The notes below the pieces were generated by a model, which had not been told where the DNA came from, searched no databases, and worked only from the letters and a program-made list of their open reading frames with translations. The position numbers and the translations under genes were made by a program. 64,000 nucleotides of DNA from Batrachochytrium dendrobatidis JAM81 (Eukaryota; Chytridiomycota; Chytridiomycetes; Rhizophydiales): positions 521,854 through 585,853 of the forward strand of contig NW_006281110.1 of the NCBI RefSeq assembly GCF_000203795.2, given 5' to 3'. Positions within the stretch are counted from its first letter, which is position 1. Each line of letters begins with the position of its first letter. Shown piece after piece: positions 63,301 through 64,000 of this stretch.

Positions 63301-64000
63301 AGCATGTGTATTTTAGATATGTTTAAACCAAACAATCCAAATACCGAGCTGTATATTTTCTGGAGTTGGCCCATATGCTCATCCGTAATGCAGGGATTGT
63401 TTCGAGCTTTGGCATGTTCTGTCGTCGGTTTAGTATTGCTAGTTCGTATCAGTTTCTATTAAACGCATTCCAAACGGTCATGCGTTATAATGTTAATAGA
63501 TATGATTTGATGGTAGAGTTTATAGAATGCATGTGTTTAACCTTTGTAGATTCCAGTACATGAAATACACTCTTGAAAAGCAAATTAATGCATTTAAATT
63601 CGGACAAGTATATCAAGTGGTTGGATTCACTTTTAGCCAAAGATAGCAATGCGATTGTTTCCAATGCAGATGCATCGACCTAGCAAGATCATGCAAAACT
63701 GTTATCAAAACATGATCATTCCAACATGTCAAATCCAGTATGCGCACAATACCATGGATTCGATTGCAAGTCCATTCCGTTGTATGCCAGTAACTAGACT
63801 ATGAATCTAAATATAAAAACAAGATGAATGTCAAAATAGCTACCATAATACAGCCATTCGACTATCAGTTTATTTCGGACCTTTTCGAGTAAATTATAGA
63901 GAGTTTCAGGCGTAGAAACAGTACTAATTTGGGATGCTGCTGTTTGGTAAAGTGCTTGAGCAGTGGATATACATGAAAAAGAATCGTTTGAATGTATATC
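60381..64000 (-). CDS. Large helical-repeat protein, possibly FIRRM/C1orf112-like (5' partial)
   Basis: Reads leftward from beyond the right edge. Supported 3' exons are about 62605-61327, 61252-61167, 61116-60997, 60904-60719 and 60656-60381; further short exons lie at about 62745-62630, 63000-62800 and rightward to the edge. More than 800 residues of amphipathic helices without catalytic motifs are visible, consistent with a HEAT/ARM solenoid. The C terminus (SNLMEVLSALDKCLQSKPK then LQQMADQLRLYF) resembles the end of FIRRM/C1orf112, which supports FIGNL1 in recombination. The middle block CTQSTTWLLITEFFGHVSRN could correspond to the same family. This assignment is weak. The intron 61166-61117 would be only 50 nt. 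Confidence 0.4.

Overview
The window is nuclear DNA of an intron-rich, AT-rich eukaryote, almost certainly a zoosporic (flagellated) fungus of the chytrid type. Fungal-style genes (YAK1, a HAL4/NPR1-family kinase, NTO1, VPS74, HOM2) sit beside two genes normally kept only by organisms with cilia: a TOG-array protein and CFAP184/CCDC96. Most introns are about 50-110 nt. I reassembled exons by requiring matching splice phase and conserved protein motifs, so most coding genes below have explicit exon coordinates. All exon joins are inferences from DNA alone.

Layout, left to right: TOG-domain protein (+, 5' end cut off), PRP18 (-), YAK1 (+), VPS74/GOLPH3 (-), HOM2 (-), HUB1 (-), NTO1/BRPF-like (+), TRM4/NSUN2 (+), SCY1-like pseudokinase (-), a small coiled-coil protein (-), an LRR protein (+), a MAPR/Dap1-type cytochrome-b5-like protein (-), a YjbQ/UPF0047 protein (+), BUD31 (-), CFAP184/CCDC96 (-), 6-phosphogluconate dehydrogenase (-), a KIAA0930 homolog (+), tRNA-Ala(AGC) (-), ATE1 (+), VPS26 (-), a gene-poor stretch of about 2.2 kb, a HAL4/NPR1-like kinase (+), SERINC (+), mitochondrial uL23m (+), RCC2-like (-), UTP15 (+), mitochondrial mL46 (-), and a large helical-repeat protein (-, cut by the right edge). 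The genes are housekeeping genes without operon logic. Three of them (PRP18, HUB1, BUD31) are splicing factors.

The part that ordinary annotation does not explain is a family of short inverted-repeat elements (about 380-525 bp, MITE-like, apparent TA target sites, ends reading roughly CAGYCGTATTCAYGTAAAATG outward-in). At least five nearly complete copies and several fragments are present. Four complete copies lie inside introns, and these account for the longest introns in the window. A fifth fills the space between TRM4 and the SCY1-like gene and appears to carry both poly(A) signals. Two pairs of copies are nearly identical and inverted. One pair spans most of the SCY1-like gene, and the other joins the first introns of BUD31 and the KIAA0930 homolog and includes 51 bp of shared flank outside the element.

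Gene structure is also unusual. There are five probable GC-AG introns, all with a GCAAGT donor. Internal exons of 11, 15, 24 and 36 nt occur in conserved coding sequence. Several genes have a first coding exon of only 9-21 nt.
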